In this document: one piece after another, positions 46,866-57,080 of the stretch
Layout of the letters: each line of letters begins with the position of its first letter
How positions within the stretch are numbered: position 1 is the stretch's first letter
Position numbers and translations under genes: made by a program
The notes under the pieces: model-generated
The model's input: the letters and a program-made list of their open reading frames with translations, nothing else
Database searches by the model: none
Told to the model about the DNA's origin: nothing
Assembly: GCF_004354985.1 (NCBI RefSeq)
Contig: NZ_SMSK01000001.1
Location: 1 to 64,000 of the forward strand
Length of the DNA: 64,000 bases
From: Segetibacter sp. 3557_3
Lineage (GTDB): Bacteria; Bacteroidota; Bacteroidia; Chitinophagales; Chitinophagaceae
Direction: 5' to 3'

Positions 46866-49800
46866 ATGAGAAAGTTTGCCGCTGTGCTGCTGGTGCTGCT
46901 TATGAGTTCAACATGGGCGTTGGCGCAGGACCTTAAAATTACCGGTCGCATTCTTAGTGTAGCAGGCCAGCCGGTTGAGGGTGCATCTGTTACCGTTAAA
47001 GGTTCAGGCCGTGGCGTAAGTACAAACGCGGCAGGCGAATACACCATTACTGCAAGCCGCGGGCAGGTACTTGTTGTATCCAGTGTTGGTTATGGAACTT
47101 CTGAAAAGGTGGTAAACGGCTCAACCCTTGATTTTTCGCTTACTGAAAACAACGATCCGTTAGCCGATGTAGTGGTCGTGGGTTATGGTACACAGCGAAG
47201 GGCAGCAGTAACAAGTGCTATCGCTGTTGTAAAAGGCGACCAGTTGATCAAGCGGCCATTGGCATCTACCAGTATGGCTTTGCAGGGTTTTGCTCCCGGG
47301 GTTGTGGTTCAGCAAGGTTCGGGTCAGCCGGGTGCCGATGGTGGATCGATCAATATTCGTGGCATTGGATCTATTACGGGCAGCTCAGCTCCCCTGATCA
47401 TTGTTGACGGGGTAGAAGGGGTAAGCATCAATGATATCGATCCGAATGTAATCGATAATATCTCTGTGCTTAAAGATGCAGCCTCTACAGCAGTATACGG
47501 AGTAAGAGGAACCAACGGAGTTATACTTATTAAAACCAAAAGGGGCCAGGCGGGCAAAACTTCAATCTCGTTCAACAGTTTTGTTACGAAGCAAACGCCT
47601 ACCAATTTCCCTGAATTGTTGTCGGCTGTTGATAACCTCATTTTGAATAATGAAGCGGTTTCCAACACAGGCTCCACTGTGCTACCTTACCCACAGGCGC
47701 TCATAGATTTGTATCGTTCTACTCCTGCCAACAACCTCACCGTGTTTGATACAGACTGGAAAGATCTGATCTTTCAAAATAATGGCTTGTTGCAAAACCA
47801 CAACATCATCGTAAATGGCGGGTCCGATAAGGTTAGCTTTCTGGCATCGGGTACCTACCTCAACCAGCAGGGGATCATTGTAAACAACAGCTTCAAAAAA
47901 TATGACCTCCGGATAAACAGCGATGTAAAACTGAGCAGAAAGCTAAAGTTTAGCACCGATCTCTTTTATACCAACGCAACCAATATACAGCCCGCTGGTA
48001 TGTCGCCAAACGAAATTGTTCAAAGGGGCATTTCAATGGCGAGAAACTTTCCTGGAAAATTCGGCGAGGGGCAATATGGCGACGCCGGACAATCGAACCG
48101 CATAAATCCTGTGGGCGCGGCAGAAGCATCCGGGATTAACAAGGCACAAACGCCGACGCTCTCACTGCGGTTTGCTGTAAACTACGAAGTTTTCAAAAAT
48201 TTTGTTATTGATGCATCCTACAACAGCCGTGCATCTTTTACAGAGGCATATGCGGCCAGGGGAACCTACAACTCATTTAATCCAAACCCGGTCACTAATG
48301 CTTACGTTTTCGACAGGGTAATTGGCGACTCATTACTCAGCTACACGAATAATCGGAACATCACCAATCAATACTTTGGATCAGCCACGTATTCATACAA
48401 CCTTGCAGATGCGCACCAATTCAAAATCCAGGGAGGGTTCCAGGGCCTGGATAACACGGTGAGTTCCGTTGGCGCATCAAGAGCCGGGCTAACTGATCCG
48501 TCTCGTCCCTATCTCAATCTTGCGACCTCCCCATTACAACCAAGTGTTAGTGGATCGGCAACGGATTACTCACTCGCTGGTTTCTTTGGAAGGTTTAACT
48601 ATGACTACAAACAAAAATATCTGCTGGAGCTAACCGGCAGGTACGACGGCTCATCGCGTTTCAGCCAGCTACTGGATAAACAATGGGGCTTCTTCCCGGG
48701 TGCCTCAGCAGGTTGGGTAATCTCGAAGGAGGGCTTTATGGAAAAAGTTGGTTTTATCGACTATGCCAAGCTACGTGTTTCGTATGGTAAATTAGGCAAC
48801 CAGGAAGTGGGTGGAAACTACCCGTTTGTTGCAGCCCTCAATGCCGGTACTGCTTATTACTTTAATGGTAACATTACTCCCGGATCTTCTTTGAATAATA
48901 TTCCAAATGAGATCGTGAGCTGGGAGAATTCGGCACAAAGCAATATTGGGATAGACCTCGCAATTTTGAAAAGCAGGTTGAACATTACGTTTGATTACTA
49001 CCAGAAGAAGGTAACCGATAACCTGATCGACTTCCCGGTGGCAAATGCTTTAGGCTATGCAGGTAGTTCCTTTATACCAGCTAATGCGGCTTCGATGATC
49101 AATAAAGGATGGGAGCTATCGGCTACTTATCGCAACAGCATCGGAAAGCTTAACTACAACATCACCGGTAATTTTTCTGATGTAAAAAATAAGGTGCTTG
49201 ACACCCGTGAACTGGATATCGTTCAGGGTAACCAGCTTTCAAGGGCAGGATACCCGATCCGTTCATATTACCTGTACCGCACCAACGGTTTGTACCAGGC
49301 GGGTGACAACTTTGCAAAGCCTTTTAATGGCTCACGCACAACCGGGCCCGGCGACATCCGTTATGTTGATACCGATGGCAATGATACCATCAATGCAAAG
49401 GACAGGGTATTGCTTGGCAACAACTTTCCCCGATACGATTATAGCTTAAATGTGAACCTGGATTATAAAGGGTTTGACTTAAACCTCTTTCTTTTCGGGG
49501 TTGGCAAAAGAGACAATTACATTTCCGGTGTCGGGGTAGAACCATTCAATGCCGGCAATTGGATCGCCTCAGGACTAACTACTGCCCTTGATAGATGGAC
49601 CCCTGGCAAAACAAGCGGCAACTATCCGCGCTTATATTCGGGGGGTAATGGCAATTATGTAGCATCAGACTTCTGGTTAAGAGATGGTTCATTTATGCGG
49701 GTAAAACACATCACGCTGGGCTATACACTCGCTAAATCACTTGCTGACCGCATGGGCATACAGCAATTACGTTTTTATGTCAACGCAGTTAATCCGTTTA

Positions 49801-49907
49801 CCGTTTCTAACTATGAGCCCGGGTTTGATCCGGAGGTAAGTAATAGCAACGGTGCTTTTTACCCCATTATGAAAACTTATACCGCAGGTGTTAACCTTCG
49901 CTTTTAA
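46866..49907 (+). CDS. SusC/RagA family TonB-linked outer-membrane protein
   Basis: The 1013-aa transporter has a signal peptide and a carboxypeptidase-like N-terminal domain (ITGRILSVAGQPVEGASVTV). A TonB-box-like region (ADVVVVGYGTQRRAAVTSAI) and a plug domain (GSINIRGIGSITGSSAPL) follow, then a 22-strand barrel ending TAGVNLRF. It imports a glycan across the outer membrane using TonB energy, with the SusD protein as lid. No extra N-terminal sigma-interaction domain is present, so regulation is likely by the ROK protein. It is 23 bases before susD. Confidence 0.96.
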   Translation: MRKFAAVLLVLLMSSTWALAQDLKITGRILSVAGQPVEGASVTVKGSGRGVSTNAAGEYTITASRGQVLVVSSVGYGTSEKVVNGSTLDFSLTENNDPLADVVVVGYGTQRRAAVTSAIAVVKGDQLIKRPLASTSMALQGFAPGVVVQQGSGQPGADGGSINIRGIGSITGSSAPLIIVDGVEGVSINDIDPNVIDNISVLKDAASTAVYGVRGTNGVILIKTKRGQAGKTSISFNSFVTKQTPTNFPELLSAVDNLILNNEAVSNTGSTVLPYPQALIDLYRSTPANNLTVFDTDWKDLIFQNNGLLQNHNIIVNGGSDKVSFLASGTYLNQQGIIVNNSFKKYDLRINSDVKLSRKLKFSTDLFYTNATNIQPAGMSPNEIVQRGISMARNFPGKFGEGQYGDAGQSNRINPVGAAEASGINKAQTPTLSLRFAVNYEVFKNFVIDASYNSRASFTEAYAARGTYNSFNPNPVTNAYVFDRVIGDSLLSYTNNRNITNQYFGSATYSYNLADAHQFKIQGGFQGLDNTVSSVGASRAGLTDPSRPYLNLATSPLQPSVSGSATDYSLAGFFGRFNYDYKQKYLLELTGRYDGSSRFSQLLDKQWGFFPGASAGWVISKEGFMEKVGFIDYAKLRVSYGKLGNQEVGGNYPFVAALNAGTAYYFNGNITPGSSLNNIPNEIVSWENSAQSNIGIDLAILKSRLNITFDYYQKKVTDNLIDFPVANALGYAGSSFIPANAASMINKGWELSATYRNSIGKLNYNITGNFSDVKNKVLDTRELDIVQGNQLSRAGYPIRSYYLYRTNGLYQAGDNFAKPFNGSRTTGPGDIRYVDTDGNDTINAKDRVLLGNNFPRYDYSLNVNLDYKGFDLNLFLFGVGKRDNYISGVGVEPFNAGNWIASGLTTALDRWTPGKTSGNYPRLYSGGNGNYVASDFWLRDGSFMRVKHITLGYTLAKSLADRMGIQQLRFYVNAVNPFTVSNYEPGFDPEVSNSNGAFYPIMKTYTAGVNLRF

Positions 49908-49930
49908 TAAAAACATTTAAACGTTCCGAT

Positions 49931-51712
49931 ATGAAAAATAGGTCTGGATACGCCTGGGTGTTGGTGGCTGTTTTAGCAATTGCTACTTCCTGCCAAAAAT
50001 ACCTTGACCGTACGCCGCTTTCCGCAGTAACACAGCGCGATTTTTACAGCAATGCCGACCAGGTACAGCAGGCGCTTACCGGGGTTTACAATGCTATAGG
50101 TGCACGTACGATGAGCCCGGGTTTTAGCAACCCCACTACATATTATTCGAAGTTCGATTTATACACGGAACTGGGTATAGAACGGGCCCTCTCCGGCACA
50201 ATTGGTTCCGGCAGCTACGACGTTACCAACGGTACAGTTGCGGAGTTGTGGGCAGGTTTTTTCCAGGTGGTGCAACGGGCCAACAACCTCTTATTTTATA
50301 TGACCAAGGCTGAGTCGGTAATGACTCCTGCAGATTATAAAAGGGTAGTAGCTGAAGCGAAGGTTCTGCGTGCAATGGCTTATTGGCACCTGATTGCACT
50401 TTATGGCGATGTGCCTTATTTTACGGCTCCACCAGCATCTCCTGAAGAAATCTATAACTTTTCGCGCACGCCCAAATCAACCATCATAGCGGCGCTCATC
50501 CCTGAATTGGAAGCTGCAGCCGCAGACCTTGACTGGCTGCCTGCGCAAGCTGGCCGGGTTAGTAAAGGAGTTGCAATGGGTATAGGAGCACGCCTCGCAA
50601 TGCTCGATAAAAATTATACTTACGCAGCCAACATTACCGATAACATTATTGCAAATTCACCCTATGGTTTAAATCCGGTGTACCAAAATTTGTTCCGCCT
50701 AGCCGGCCAAAAGAGCAACGCCGCGAACGAAATCATGTTCTGGTATCCATTTGGTGATGCGGATGCGGGCTCTTACAATTACATTCAACTTGTACAAGGC
50801 TCCAGGAATAATGGTGGACAGTCCAGCCATTTTCCAACCCAGTTTTTAGTTGACCTTTTTGAATGTACCGACGGTAGAAACATTGCATCGTCACCATTGT
50901 ACAATCCTGCAAGGCCAAATCAAAACCGTGATCCACGTATGGGGCAAACCGTATTTGTACCCGGTGATACCATGGTGGTGCAAGGGTTTACAAGCATCAT
51001 CTTCAATTTCTACGACAGGTTTTTAGCAAGCTATAACCCTACCACAAGGGCAATTACGTTCCCTTCTACAACCGTCAACCAGGACAGCGCAAATATCTTT
51101 GGCCCGCGCCTGAATGGTTTAGGTAATTTATGGAAGAAATACTCGCAGGACAGGGATATAAACGGTACGGCGGGTAACCTTTACAGGGTAGGCTGGATAT
51201 ACATGCGTTATGCCGAAATTTTGTTGATCAATGCAGAAGCACATCTCGAAAAAGGCGATCCTGCTACTACGATAGTGCCATCTTTAAATAGGGTAAGGGC
51301 ACGTGCAGGTATGCCCAATGTTGCAGCGGATGTGGTTGGCGATGCAAATCGGTTAAAGCAACTGGTGCGCCGCGAAAAGATGGTGGAGCTTGCGAATGAA
51401 GGTTTGCATTTACCCGATATGCGCCGTTGGGATAATGGCGCATATGCCCAGAAGGTGCTGCCTGGCCAATTGTATGGTCAGGCGAATTCACCAATGCGTT
51501 TTGTACCTAATGTCGGCCTCGAGTTTATTAACCCTGCACCACCGCCTGTATTTGATCCGGTATACCAGGTGCCTGTTTCCTGGCCAAATGGTGATGCCCT
51601 CAGGTTAAAACGAGAGGTCAGGATTTACAATCCAAACCAGCATAGCTTACTTCCGGTGCCACAAGGTGAGCGCGACAAGGTGCCGGCGTTAACCCAAAAT
51701 CCAGGCTGGTAA
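49931..51712 (+). CDS. SusD/RagB family glycan-binding lipoprotein
   Basis: The 593-aa lipoprotein has a signal with Cys near residue 21 (VLAIATSCQKYLDRTPLSAV) and the usual alpha-helical TPR-like body (AEAKVLRAMAYWHLIALYGDVPY and YAEILLINAEAHLEKGD). The C-terminal conserved REKMVELANEGLHLPDMRRW is present. It binds the substrate at the cell surface and forms the lid of the SusC channel. Length and motifs are standard. The glycan cannot be inferred from this sequence alone. Confidence 0.96.
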   Translation: MKNRSGYAWVLVAVLAIATSCQKYLDRTPLSAVTQRDFYSNADQVQQALTGVYNAIGARTMSPGFSNPTTYYSKFDLYTELGIERALSGTIGSGSYDVTNGTVAELWAGFFQVVQRANNLLFYMTKAESVMTPADYKRVVAEAKVLRAMAYWHLIALYGDVPYFTAPPASPEEIYNFSRTPKSTIIAALIPELEAAAADLDWLPAQAGRVSKGVAMGIGARLAMLDKNYTYAANITDNIIANSPYGLNPVYQNLFRLAGQKSNAANEIMFWYPFGDADAGSYNYIQLVQGSRNNGGQSSHFPTQFLVDLFECTDGRNIASSPLYNPARPNQNRDPRMGQTVFVPGDTMVVQGFTSIIFNFYDRFLASYNPTTRAITFPSTTVNQDSANIFGPRLNGLGNLWKKYSQDRDINGTAGNLYRVGWIYMRYAEILLINAEAHLEKGDPATTIVPSLNRVRARAGMPNVAADVVGDANRLKQLVRREKMVELANEGLHLPDMRRWDNGAYAQKVLPGQLYGQANSPMRFVPNVGLEFINPAPPPVFDPVYQVPVSWPNGDALRLKREVRIYNPNQHSLLPVPQGERDKVPALTQNPGW

Positions 51713-51771
51713 TCATTCATCATCTGAATACAAAGGGGTAGCAATAAAATGCACCCCTTTTTTGTACCTAT

Positions 51772-53164
51772 ATGAAAGCCAGAGCGGAGAGTCTTGACGC
51801 ACTCAGGGGTTTTGCCATACTGGCGATGGTCCTCTCGGGCAGCATCGCATATGGTGGTGTTTTGCCGGCATGGATGTACCATGCACAGGTGCCGCCCCCG
51901 CTGCACAAATTCATACCCTCATTGCCGGGCATAACCTGGGTAGACCTGGTATTCCCGTTTTTCTTATTTAGCATGGGTGCCGCAATTCCGCTATCATTAG
52001 CACGGTTGGAAAGGACCGGGACAGGCGCAGGCAAAATGTTATGGATTGCAACAAGGCGTTACCTGCTGCTAACGTTTTTCGCCTTGTTTACCCAACACAT
52101 GAAGGCCTGGGTAATTGCAAAGGAACCCGGGACCACAGAACAACTGATCTCCATCCTGGGCTTCCTGTTGCTGTTCTTCCAGTTTTATGAATACAAGGGC
52201 GATCGATACAGAAATCTATTCCTGGGAGTAAAAATTTCTGCGGTTGTGCTTGCCGTGTTCCTTTTGTATAAACTGCCGTTTGCAAGTGGACGAGGTTTCC
52301 AGTTGAATACGGTCGATATCATTGTTCTCGTATTAGCCAACATGGCTTTTTTTGGTACGATTGCCTGGTGGGTAAACAAAAAATTTACCTGCTTTAAGAA
52401 TGGGATTATTGCTGTTTGTGATGGCCGTTTTTTTGGGCAGCACAGAAACAGGAAGCTGGAACGAAAGCCTGTTTAATTTCACGCCATTGCCATGGATGTA
52501 CAAATTTTATTACCTCAAATACCTGTTTATTGTGTTACCGGGAACGCTTGCTGGGGAATGGTTGATCGATCATAAGAACACGAATGATGATGGAGTAAAC
52601 AGTCAAAGGCTGCTTTTAATCGGGCTACTATGTTTTGTGTTAATAGGAATGAATGTAGCACTGCTCTTCAGCCGAATTTTAGTACTGAACCTGGGTGTAA
52701 CGGCTGTACTGTTGATTGCTATTTACTACCTGGTCAGGGCAATTGCACCAGCGAATAAATTATTGAAGAACTGCTTTTGTGCAGGTGCTTACCTCTTATT
52801 GTTAGGTCTTTTTTTCGAAGCTTATGAAGGCGGGATCCACAAGGATCCTTCAACATACAGTCATTACTTTGTAACAGCAGGCCTTTCCTTTTTTATGCTC
52901 ATTGGCTTCTATGGTTTACAACTGAGCAAGGCAGGATCGCGGGTTGTTCACTTCCTGGCCCTGAATGGCCGCAACGCTATGGTGGCCTATGTTGCCGGTA
53001 GCTTACTATTGCTACCCCTGTTGCACCTGACGGGTGCGATAAAGCTTTTGGATAGCATGAGAGGAAGTGTGTGGAGTGGTTTTCTTCGTGGTGTTTTATT
53101 TACGGGAATGGTCTCCCTGGTTACCGTGTTTTTTACGAAACGTAAATGGTTTTGGAGAACCTGA
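51772..53164 (+). pseudogene. DUF5009 / NagX-like membrane acyltransferase, split by a frameshift
   Basis: Two frames that belong together cover the DUF5009 fold. The first (51772-52476) has the N-terminal signature ESLDALRGFAILAMVLSGSI and the LPGITWVDLVFPFFLFSMGA block. The second (in frame from about 52384 to 53164) continues with helices to the end. The reading frames join if one A is removed from the A6 run at 52378-52383 (NKK then NLPALRMGLLL). The intact protein would be about 463 aa with roughly ten helices. NagX-like proteins sit in GlcNAc loci and probably transfer acyl groups to amino sugars. It may be a real mutation or a sequencing error. Confidence 0.85.
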
Positions 53165-53260
53165 GTCAATACTCAACATCCGGAATTTTCCGTCTTCATT
53201 AAAGACAACCAACTAAATGAAAGTTTCGGCCAGTATCAGGTAATAGCTGGGTCTTCGATG

Positions 53261-55363
53261 TTATAAGTCTATAATCATTTTTCCCCCGCTTAGGAGTTGC
53301 TGGTGTGTGATGGATGTAACCAGGGTTTTTCCATTTAAGCTTACCTTTTTAATCCTTTTTTCTCCGCTACTTGCTTTGCTTACCTTAATAGAAAGGCGTT
53401 TACCGTTTGGCAATGCAATCATTGCTTCGTCAACAAGCGGATAACCAAATACATATTCACCACTGGCCGGGTTCATCGGGTACATGCCTAGTGCGGTCCA
53501 TACCAGCCATGCACTCATTTGCCCGCAATCATCGTTGCCGCTCAAACCATCTGGACCCAATTTGTATACACTGTCTACAACGGTTGTAATTTGCTTGGCC
53601 GCTTTTTGCGGGTAGCCTAATGCAGCGTACATGTAAATAATGTGATGACTGGGTTCATTACCATGTGCATACTGTCCGATCAACCCGCTGATGTCGCCGG
53701 AGACATTCGTGCCATGTAATTCGGATGTAGTTGAAAACAGGGTATCCAGTTTAGCAACTAACCGCTCTTTGCCGCCATATAGTTTAGCCAGTCCCTGAAC
53801 ATCATGTGGTACAAAAAAAGAATGTTGCCACGCGGTTCCTTCTACATACTGGCCTTCAAAACCATGCTCAGAAAGCAAGGGATCAAAGGGTGAAATGAAC
53901 TTGCCGCTGCTGTCTTTTGCACGCATAAATCCGGTGGTGGAATCAAACAGTTTTTGATAACTTAAACTCCTTTTCGAAAAGGTTTGGTAATCGCTCGTCT
54001 TGCCCAATTTTTTTGCGACCTGCGCTATGCACCAATCATCAAACGCATACTCTAGCGTAATGGTAACACTCCAGCCATGTTTGTCTTGCGGTAAATATCC
54101 ATAACGGATATACTCTTGTGTGCCCCTTTGTTTTTGATTTGCACTTTTCAGCATCGCCCTGTATGCTTTCTCTACATCAAAACCCTTCACCCCCTTTAAA
54201 ATAGCATCTGCTAACACCGGGATGGCATGGTAGCCGGTCATGGTGTTGGTTTCCCAGGTACTTAGGTCCCATACCGGCAGTAAACCGTTGTCGTCGTAAA
54301 AGGAAAGCAGGCTATTCAGCATGGCTGGCAAGCGCTCGGGCTGTGTTAAAGTAAAAAGCGGGTGGAGGGCACGGAAGGTATCCCATAACGAAAAGACGGT
54401 GTATTTGTCGCCAATACTTTTCTTAACCAGGTTATCCTGGTTGCGATACTTTCCATCATTGTCGGAATAAATAACGGGTGCCAGGCAGGTGCGGTAAAGC
54501 GCCGTATAAAACTTGGTTTCGAAATCCGGCGCTGAGGTAATCTTAATTTTGCTTAGTTCCCTTTCCCATGCTTCGTCTGCTTTGCTGCTTACCTGTTCGA
54601 AACTGGTATTAGCTGTTTCCTTCAACGCGTCCAAAGCCTCTGCCATACCTACACTGCTTAAAGCTACACGCACAGTTAGCGGTTTGCTTTCGGTGCTAAA
54701 ATGAAGTGCCATCTTTGCATCCCTTCCTTCTATCTTGGTCAGCTTTGCAGTTGACGGTCGAGAAAACCGTGCAGCAAAGTACACGCGCTGATTTTTTGCC
54801 CAGCCGGTTGAGTAGCGTTTACCAACCAGGGTGCTATCATTTACGAGTTGCAGGTATCCCTGTGTAGGCTGGTCCCAATTGATGTGAAAGCCCATGTCGA
54901 ACTGCAGCCAGCCATCATTACCCGGGAAAGTGTACCGGTGAAAGCCATTGCGGTTGGTTGCCGTCATTTCGCATAAGATGCCGTTGTCGAGTTTTACTTT
55001 ATAATACCCCGGTCTGCCGCTTTCCGCCCCGTGGGAAAACGAACTTCGTACATCCCCGGTACCCGACCTGATAAAAGGCATCACCGAAATATCGCACCAA
55101 TCGCCAATACCAGTACCGCTTAAATGGGTGTGAGAGAATCCTGCAATCGTATCACTGCTGTAATGATACCCACTGCTCCAATCCCAACCTTCTTTACCGT
55201 TGTCGGGACTAAGTTGTACCATTCCGAATGGAACCGTTGCACCGGGATAAACGTGGCCATGGCCGCCAGTGCCAAGAAATACATCTACTTTATCGGTGAG
55301 CTTTTGAGCGTGGGCAGTAATAAAACAAAGCAGGCCGGGAAGAGCAAACAAAATTTTTTTCAT
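53261..55363 (-). CDS. GH92 family alpha-mannosidase
   Basis: The 700-aa secreted enzyme begins with a signal peptide (MKKILFALPGLLCFITAHAQ). The GH92 N-terminal beta domain follows (VDVFLGTGGHGHVYPGATVP) and then the (alpha/alpha)6 barrel, with KFYTALYRTCLAPVIY, YTVFSLWDTFRALHPLFT, EPSHHIIYMYAALGYPQKAAK and GNDDCGQMSAWLVWTALGMYP. GH92 enzymes are calcium-dependent exo-alpha-mannosidases acting on N-glycans or mannan. The ATG at 55363 is preferred because longer upstream frames (to 55444) add a non-signal extension. It is convergent with the DUF5009 gene. Confidence 0.93.
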   Translation of the reverse strand: MKKILFALPGLLCFITAHAQKLTDKVDVFLGTGGHGHVYPGATVPFGMVQLSPDNGKEGWDWSSGYHYSSDTIAGFSHTHLSGTGIGDWCDISVMPFIRSGTGDVRSSFSHGAESGRPGYYKVKLDNGILCEMTATNRNGFHRYTFPGNDGWLQFDMGFHINWDQPTQGYLQLVNDSTLVGKRYSTGWAKNQRVYFAARFSRPSTAKLTKIEGRDAKMALHFSTESKPLTVRVALSSVGMAEALDALKETANTSFEQVSSKADEAWERELSKIKITSAPDFETKFYTALYRTCLAPVIYSDNDGKYRNQDNLVKKSIGDKYTVFSLWDTFRALHPLFTLTQPERLPAMLNSLLSFYDDNGLLPVWDLSTWETNTMTGYHAIPVLADAILKGVKGFDVEKAYRAMLKSANQKQRGTQEYIRYGYLPQDKHGWSVTITLEYAFDDWCIAQVAKKLGKTSDYQTFSKRSLSYQKLFDSTTGFMRAKDSSGKFISPFDPLLSEHGFEGQYVEGTAWQHSFFVPHDVQGLAKLYGGKERLVAKLDTLFSTTSELHGTNVSGDISGLIGQYAHGNEPSHHIIYMYAALGYPQKAAKQITTVVDSVYKLGPDGLSGNDDCGQMSAWLVWTALGMYPMNPASGEYVFGYPLVDEAMIALPNGKRLSIKVSKASSGEKRIKKVSLNGKTLVTSITHQQLLSGGKMIIDL

Positions 55364-55684
55364 GCTTGATAGTATGTTCATTCGCGATGAATAGCGTACA
55401 AGATTGCGATGCCTGAAAGACCAGCGCAGCACTACAGTATACACGCCTCTGCTTCAATTGCGTTTTTTTTTATACCAGCATTGGTTTTCTATGGCGTCAT
55501 CCTTGCGTCGCAAGCACTTCATCGGCAACCCAATGTGCATCTTTGGTTTTCAACTCAAAGCCCATGTTAATGCTCAGGGCAGTCTAATAATAAGTGGCAT
55601 TGTGTTTACAGGGCTAATACAGCCGGGCAGAAAACGGCTGCTCCACAGCAACCGGTACCCATAATTGCTCAGTAGAGTCATGCT

Positions 55685-55727
55685 GTACAAGCCCGCCCGG
55701 CTGAAGCCATTCGGACGGGAGTGCGAC
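55685..55727 (-). repeat. Dispersed palindromic repeat, rearranged copy H
   Basis: The core CCCGCCCGGCTG / TTCGGACGGG is flanked by GTACAAG on the left and AGTGCGAC on the right. That is the outer arms of the + orientation around the core of the - orientation. An inversion inside the repeat or recombination of two copies would produce this. Confidence 0.75.
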
Positions 55728-55735
55728 CGGCCAAT

Positions 55736-55752
55736 CCCCAATTCTATTGGGG
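55736..55752. repeat. Short perfect hairpin
   Basis: CCCCAAT and ATTGGGG flank a 3-base loop, close to repeat copy H. No T run follows on the minus strand side, so a terminator role for the GHL10 gene is uncertain. Confidence 0.5.
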
Positions 55753-55819
55753 AGGGGCAAGCTGCAACGGCTGCTAAATGCTTGTGCTTCCGCCTGGTCC
55801 ACAAAGAAAACCTATCGGT

Positions 55820-56971
55820 TTATTTGATAAATGAATACTGGGTAGCAAAAAAGTTGATCTTATCCTTCACCCCTTCATAAAAGAAAAAGACTTCTCCATT
55901 TAAACCCTCTGCCCGGTTAGCTTGCACCATTTCGGTTACAAACGCATCACTCTGCAGGGTGCTTCCTGACTTTAGCAGCACCCCCGGGGTGTATAAGTTA
56001 AGCCTGGTTTTGAAATAAGGTTTTTGTTGCTGCAGGGTAGTTTTATACGCAGCAATGTCGTAGCGATACACTTGCGGAATTACACCATCAACCCAACTGC
56101 TGTCTACCCACGTAGGCCAGTCCTGCAAATATTCGGTTAAGCTAAACGGGTAGATGCTCGGCGCCATGATGACCTTCATATTTGGCTTTAAAGCTTTTAA
56201 TTCGGTATACATACGCTTCATAAACTGGTTCAGTTTTTTGGCCCGCCATTGTACCCATGCCGCGTTTTTGGGGTCGGCTGGCGGTGTTGCACCCGCATTT
56301 TCCGCCTTATATAAGTTAACGGTATAATCATCGTAGCCACCGGTGGTAGGCATGGCTGGTAACCGGTCATCACCCTGTATCCCATCCACATCGTATTTTG
56401 TAGCCACTTCTTTTAAAAGGCTCATGACAAAGTTTTGCACTTCAGGATCAAAAGCATTCAGCCAGTCAAAGCCATTTTTTACAAGTAGCGCGCCGTTGAT
56501 GTCCTTGCCTGCCCACCCGGGTTTAGCCGCTACAATAGGGCCGCCGTTCGCTGAAAACGAAGAAGCAAAGCCGTATTCAAACCAGGCATGCACCTTCATC
56601 CCGGCTGCATGGGCCTCTGTAATCATTTCCTGTAAAGGGTCGCGTCCCTCAAATCCTTCTTTAATTTGTTTACCGATCAGGTTTTGCATCACGGTACTTG
56701 GATAGATTGTGCGGGCATTGTTGTAAACCACTACAAATACCTGGTTCATACCCGCAGCTTTAAAGGTTGCAACCGTTTGCTTTATGTCGGCAAGGCTGTT
56801 CAACGCTGTGCTGGCTGTAGTGGTCACCCATGCACCCCGAAGCGCATTGGCATCAACAACAGGTGGTGGAGGGGGAGGAGTAGGGGTTCCGCCGGTGGGA
56901 GAAGTTTTTTTAGAACAACCAACAGCTACTGATAAAAGCAATGACCAGAAATAAATTTGAAGCAATCGCAT
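55820..56971 (-). CDS. GHL10 family (DUF187) glycoside hydrolase lipoprotein
   Basis: The 383-aa lipoprotein has a signal with Cys near residue 19 (VAVGCSKK), then a Pro-rich linker and a TIM barrel of the GHL10/PF02638 kind (LRGAWVTTTAST, VFVVVYNNA, VHAWFEYGF, DGIQGDDRLPAMPTTGGYDD, QVYRYDIAAY). Better-studied relatives include DigH of E. coli, which cuts denuded peptidoglycan strands, so an amino-sugar glycan substrate is plausible. It is a paralogue of the protein at 60228-61319 and is transcribed divergently from the MFS gene. Confidence 0.9.
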   Translation of the reverse strand: MRLLQIYFWSLLLSVAVGCSKKTSPTGGTPTPPPPPPVVDANALRGAWVTTTASTALNSLADIKQTVATFKAAGMNQVFVVVYNNARTIYPSTVMQNLIGKQIKEGFEGRDPLQEMITEAHAAGMKVHAWFEYGFASSFSANGGPIVAAKPGWAGKDINGALLVKNGFDWLNAFDPEVQNFVMSLLKEVATKYDVDGIQGDDRLPAMPTTGGYDDYTVNLYKAENAGATPPADPKNAAWVQWRAKKLNQFMKRMYTELKALKPNMKVIMAPSIYPFSLTEYLQDWPTWVDSSWVDGVIPQVYRYDIAAYKTTLQQQKPYFKTRLNLYTPGVLLKSGSTLQSDAFVTEMVQANRAEGLNGEVFFFYEGVKDKINFFATQYSFIK

Positions 56972-57080
56972 GGGATATATTTGAATGTTTCGAAATTAAA
57001 TATTTTTTCTAGCTTTATCCAACTTTTTAAATAATTTTAAAAAGTCATTTATTTGCTGGTTTGCCATTAACCATAACAAC

